From Cymodocea nodosa (lineage: Eukaryota > Streptophyta > Magnoliopsida > Alismatales > Cymodoceaceae), in assembly GCA_036874045.1 (NCBI GenBank), contig JAZBRI010000008.1, forward strand, positions 12,663,001 through 12,727,000: 64,000 nt of DNA, given 5' to 3'. The translations under genes and the position numbers were made by a program. The notes below the pieces were generated by a model. It saw only the letters and a program-made list of their open reading frames with translations. It had not been told where the DNA came from and searched no databases. Positions 59,626-64,000 of this stretch are shown in pieces (position 1 is the first letter of the stretch; every line of letters starts with the position of its first letter).

Positions 59626-62233
59626 ATGTCAAGACGTGGAAGAGGACGTGGTAGAATGACAAAAGTGCAGAAAAGAGAGTTGGAACTTCAGAAAACCAAA
59701 GTGAAATCAACGACATCTACTCAAGGTACACTTTTACAAATGAAATACTACATGAAATTAGAAAAGTTGTTCAAGACAAGAAAAATTTCTATTGGAAGTT
59801 TATTCGCAATTGTGCTGAAATACAGTTTAGACTAAAACAGACTAAACTTTTTGCATTACAACTATGGAAACGAACTTTACAACCTAACCCTACAGTTGTT
59901 ATAAGTTCTGGACATGTACTTGAAAAATCGGTACAGTCTATCACTTACTATGGAAAGAAATGGGGACCAATGATAGAAAATGCCAACAGGGAATTAGAAT
60001 CTTTGTATTCCCAACATTATTTTCCCCCAGCTATTTTAGATGACATTCAATAATATATTGATGAACAGAAAACTGCCATTTGGAAAATGGGCCTTCGGAG
60101 TGAAGGACAAAAAGTTTATCAACTAAAAATGGCAAAGGTTGAGAGCTTAAAACTCTATATTCCATTATTACAGCCTAGGCATCATGGTGAAGGACCATCA
60201 AGACCATAGATGCCTTTGATAGGAGAAATTAAGAAAATTTTAGAACCTCCTGAACAACCAGAAACACTACAGGCATATAGTCGGAAAAAGAAGAAGGCAT
60301 TAGAATATTTTGGACTGACTACAAGTGTACAAGGAATATTGCAGCAAAAAGAAGAATCATTGAAAAATGGGAAACTATGTTCCATTGCAGAAGTTGGACA
60401 AACGTTTGTGTCAGGATTCCCAACAGATGTGACAAATATTGGATTACATGTATACACTCTAAGGTATTGTGTCACATTAGTGCATAATGTATCTTTTAAT
60501 ACAATGGACAGTTTTTTACATCATGCTGCAAGCACACATTCTTTTCCTACAAAAAGAGAACATGTAGGAAATTTTGATGATACATATACAGATGATATCG
60601 ATTTTGATGATATTTTTGATGATATAGACACTGAGTCTATGAATGTTGAAGATATTTCATCTGAAGAGGAATGTATAGATATTCTTCCTTTAATTGTATC
60701 TTAGATAGAAACTTTTGATTTTTGGTATAGATGCTTATACTACAATTTATACATATGGTTACGTCTATTACAGTATATAATATACTTGTTGATAAATGTA
60801 TATAATCAACAACCTACACAGTTACAAATTGAATATTACAATGCCAATGTCTCAAATGTAGAAATTTTAGAAATACAGAATGAATCTATTATAGAACATT
60901 CTTTCCTACAAAGATAGTTGTTGTATGGATCAATCATAAACATAAATGTTGCTGATAGACAGATTAATACAGAGACTGTTGCTACTGATATGTTTCAAGA
61001 GAATCAAACAAAAGAAGTTCAGCAGATTATTGATACGACATTACCAAATATTTCAGACATTTATACTAGCTTTGATGGAAATTCCACTAGTTCTGAAAGA
61101 TCTGAAAATTTAGATATTGCTGATAATGTTGAAACAAGTCCCTGATTAGAACATCATCATAGGAAGATACCTAATCATGAACAGAGTTTAGATGAAAATA
61201 CATTATTATGGTTCAAAAATAGTTCCTGTTATGAAAAATTTCAAACATATAATACTTTTACAGTTTTATACTCAAGACCAGTTAAGTTTGAAGGGATGGC
61301 ACATATACGAGAAATGTTTGAATTTCAAAGTTTGTTGACTCTACTTCCACAACAGCTAGGCCATCTTGTTATACCAGAACTTATTAGTTGTTTTTACTCA
61401 AACTTAACAGTGGAAGAAGGTATTCCTGTTTCCAGTATACAAGACGATGACATATATTTAACTTCAGATTTACTTTATCAAGTACTTGGTCTGAAAAATG
61501 GAGTTAAATTATCAGAAAGAAAATAGGTTTATCACTTGGAATGGGACATTAAAAGTTTAGCCAAAGATCCAATTGCCAACAAACCAATGAGGTTACTAAA
61601 TGATTTAAATGGCCAAGCACGTTTTATTGCAAAAATACTTCATGCTTCATTGTTTCAAAGGTTTGGTCATGGTGCAGAAGTTGGCAGATGTTGTCTTTAT
61701 GCTACATATGCATTAGTTAGCCATATACAGGTAAACTGGTATGATATTTTTGTTTCTCATATCTTACATTTGTAGAGTAAATTATTTTATGGTGATACGA
61801 TTTTGAGAATTGTGGCAAGTCAAATAAATATTACACCTTGGCCACAAAAAAGATTAAAGTCAAGATCTTTCTCTACAAAGGAACTCCAAAAATACCAAGA
61901 AGCAGATACACCTATAATTCAACAACAACAACAACAGGATAGGTAAACACAGTCACAACAGCAACAGCAACAATCAACACAATTTTCAGAACAACAGCAA
62001 TATACAGATATAAATACAGATATACATATAGATATAAATACAGGTATATATACAGATACAAATACACATATAAATACAGACATCCATACTGAATTTTTAC
62101 AGCAACCACCACAAGTTTTACAAAATGATTTAGATCGAGCAGTAATTGATCAGATAAACAGAGTAAGTACAGAAATTGCAAAGTAAATTTTAGATACTCT
62201 AATGAGTATTTTTCGAAGACAAAGAGGCTTGTG
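59626..62233 (+). pseudogene. B third ORF, homologous to that of family A
   Basis: Starts MSRRGRGRGRMTKVQKRELE, a basic N-terminus like A1. The middle holds two acidic stretches, near 60560-60690 and 60990-61140. The core at 61290-61770 has HIREMFEFQSLLTLLP, SCFYSNL, LLYQVLGLKNGVKLS and ARFIAKILHASLFQRFGHGA, aligned to A1 8690-9190. A Gln/Thr/Asp-rich repeat tail ends at 62233. A frameshift near 59740 and stops near 60051, 60208, 60915, 61144, 61524 and 61773 break it. Function unknown. It aligns to family A while the surrounding non-coding DNA does not, so the protein has been under selection. Confidence 0.78.
61920..62095 (+). repeat. CAA tract and ATACAGATA-type repeat within B third ORF
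   Basis: CAACAACAACAACAACAGG near 61920, then irregular units of ATACAGATATA type to about 62090, encoding repeated TDIN or TDIH. The minus strand has an open YLYLYVYLY frame here that is only the complement of the repeat. Confidence 0.8.
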
Positions 62234-62526
62234 ATTATACAAATTATGTATTACATGATTTATTTATTGTAATTTGTAACCAAAAATATTATGTAAACTA
62301 TTTATGGCATTTAATGCTCACGTGATTATTTTTCACAATTTATATTTAAATAGTTTATGCTTAATCCATGAAAGTTATGCATGTTTAACAATATCTTTTT
62401 GAACAATATGTAATTAGAATATTTTTCTTCCTTACATTTTATTTACTTTTTTATAATGCCAAAAAGGGGGAGAAGATATAGATTAGTTGACTTATTAGGT
62501 TTTGACATCATCAAAAAGGGGGAGAT
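62234..62526 (+). other. B 3' untranslated region with two polypurine tracts
   Basis: CCAAAAAGGGGGAGAAG at about 62459 and CAAAAAGGGGGAGA at about 62512-62525, the second directly before the LTR. Confidence 0.82.
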
Positions 62527-63023
62527 TGTTAGGAATTTTGTTTTGATGATATATGCTTTATTAAAGTTTTTAAATAAGTCTAAATAATATTCTCTAAGTA
62601 TAATAGTTAACAGATTATCGGAAAGTTTCATTTTTATGTCGAATAAGTTAAAGTTTTCCGAAGAGTTAGATTTTCGATAGTTAAACTTTTGAATAGTTAA
62701 CGTTTCGTTTTTGTCGAATAGTTTATGTTAAAAAAACTCGTACAGTTAAGTTATCTGCACGTGTGTTTTTAATGTTTTAAGTTGTCACGTGTTTTCCATG
62801 TGCGTTCAGTAATGAAAATCGAATAGTTAGATAACTATTCGAGTTTTTATACGCATGGATAGATAAGTATTCAAGTTTTATAAAATGACTAACGAACAGA
62901 TAAGTTTGCTATGTTTAGTCACGCATTTTGTAGGTGCAAAAACTCGAAGAGTTACATATAAGTATTCGAGTTTTTACAAGACTTAAAGGATAAGTTTCAA
63001 CTAAATCGAAGACTTAGAAGATA
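62527..63023 (+). repeat. B 3' LTR, first 497 bases
   Basis: TGTTAGGAATTTTG, matching 35417 onwards. It stops at GAAGATA where the family A LTR begins. About 700 bases are missing from view. Confidence 0.9.
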
Positions 63024-64000
63024 TGTTGAGTATTTTTGTTTTGATGATGTGTGTTGAATGAAAATAATCATATTTGCTCAATTACTATTGCTTATGAAAA
63101 GAAATTAAAATCATCAATTAATATAGAAAAAGCTTACTGATATAAATACTTTTCTGTATTGGATCTGAAGTTAATAACTAGTTGTTTCGTTGCATTAATT
63201 TCTCATTTAGCTAAACGTTAAGTTAATGTGTGTTTTTATTGAAAAGCATGATATGTTTTAAAGTTATATCTTCTATATCATGAACAGTGCACGTTTAGAC
63301 AACTCGTTAAGTTAGAGTTTTGTTTGTATAGAGGTCATGTGAGAACTCGTTAAGTTAGAGGCTTAAAGGTTAAAATAGGTCACGTGATAACTCGTTAAGT
63401 TAGTGAGTAAAAGAAGAGACGAACTTGTTAAGTTAGTGTTATACATGTGGTGAAATTATAAGTTACGAATGTTGTATTGTATCACGTGAGGTGCACATGT
63501 TTAACTCGTTAAGTTAACATAACTAAACGTGTTGAGTTGCTATATTGAACACTAAGGCAACGCGTTAGGTTAGCATTATAAACTTAAGTTGTTATTTTTG
63601 CACGTGGTAAAATTCTTATTATAAAAACATTTGTTTATTACTAAATCGGTGAGTTAAAGTTTTTTAGAGACTTACAGTCGTAACTATCCGAAAGGTAACT
63701 TAAGTCATGTTTTCAGGTCTTGACACGTGTCTCACTAGTTTTATAATATAAAGAATTTTTCGGTGACTTACATCCGTAACTATTCGAAACTTAAACTGTT
63801 TTCGGTGAGTTATCGTTTAACCTTTCGAAAGAAAGGTTAAGCTAGTTCATTGAGTTAGCATAATACCACGGACTTAGTTCGTTGAGTTAGCTACAGTACT
63901 TGTCACGTGAAATGGCACATAAGGAACTCGTTAAGTTAGAAATGTTAAGTTATATATATATACTTGTGATACTCGTTTAGTTAACATTAAAGTAACGACT
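63024..64000 (+). repeat. Family A LTR (A4), truncated by window end
   Basis: Starts TGTTGAGTATTTTTG exactly at the end of the B LTR piece and follows the family A LTR. Bases about 63641-63836 are a variant: the usual family A sequence is replaced by CGG-containing palindromes otherwise typical of families B and C. The family A sequence then resumes. Confidence 0.9.

Larger units (their letters stand above)
35417..63023 (+). mobile_element. Sirevirus element B with three nested insertions
   Basis: The 5' LTR (35417-36618) and the truncated 3' LTR (62527-63023) bracket gag, pol, a long non-coding region and a third ORF like that of family A. Pol is interrupted at 39394 by an LTR-like repeat, at 42716 by element C and at 51581 by element D. 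Removing these three rejoins the pol reading, which fixes B as older than the insertions. Confidence 0.88.

Noticed and set aside
61912..62181. Minus-strand frame of YLYLYVYLY type, about 89 residues
   Set aside because: It is the complement of the ATACAGATA repeat in B's third ORF. Low complexity explains the open frame.

Overview
The window is nuclear DNA from a flowering plant. It is strongly AT-rich and almost wholly repetitive. It holds nested Ty1/copia LTR retrotransposons, mostly of the Sirevirus (SIRE/Maximus) type, and one block of rearranged plastid DNA. The plastid block carries ycf1 and ycf2 sequence, genes that grasses have lost, which points to a non-grass angiosperm. I cannot name the species. 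I see no intact host gene: every long reading frame belongs to a retroelement or a plastid fragment.

Layout. Three Sirevirus families are present, called A, B and C here, plus one Tnt1/Tork-like copia element, D. Bases 1-11623 are element A1: a 5' LTR tail, gag-pol, an extra 3' ORF and the 3' LTR. That LTR runs directly into a second copy, A2 (11624-14900), so A1 and A2 share an LTR in tandem. A2 carries a solo LTR of family B (11932-13125) and is cut at 14900 by a third copy, A3 (14901-34412). The 3' ORF of A3 is split by about 8.8 kb of plastid DNA (about 24316-33149). That block holds pieces of petD, trnG-UCC, ycf1, rpoC2, ndhB, ycf2, ndhD and trnS-UGA, and is itself interrupted by an LTR-like nuclear repeat (about 29508-31043). 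The 3' LTR of A3 breaks at 34412 against an inverted family A fragment (34413-35416). Element B starts inside that fragment at 35417.

Element B runs from 35417 to 63023. Its pol gene is opened by three insertions: an LTR-like repeat of probable Ty3/gypsy Tat/Ogre type (39394-about 41659), full-length element C (42716-50964) and full-length element D on the minus strand (51581-56856). C and D are flanked by 5-bp target-site duplications. The 3' LTR of B is cut at 63023 by a fourth family A LTR that runs off the window.

The elements would work as usual for copia retrotransposons. The LTRs drive transcription, Gag packages the RNA, and Pol (protease, integrase, reverse transcriptase, RNase H) copies and inserts it. 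Every copy here carries nonsense changes, many of them C-to-T or G-to-A, so none looks autonomous, but A1, C and D remain largely free of frameshifts. Families A and B also carry a related third ORF between pol and the 3' LTR, preceded by its own block of LTR-like palindromes, an AAACCCTA motif and, in A, a TATA-like box. This possible internal transcription unit and the shuffled plastid mosaic are the two most interesting things in the window.
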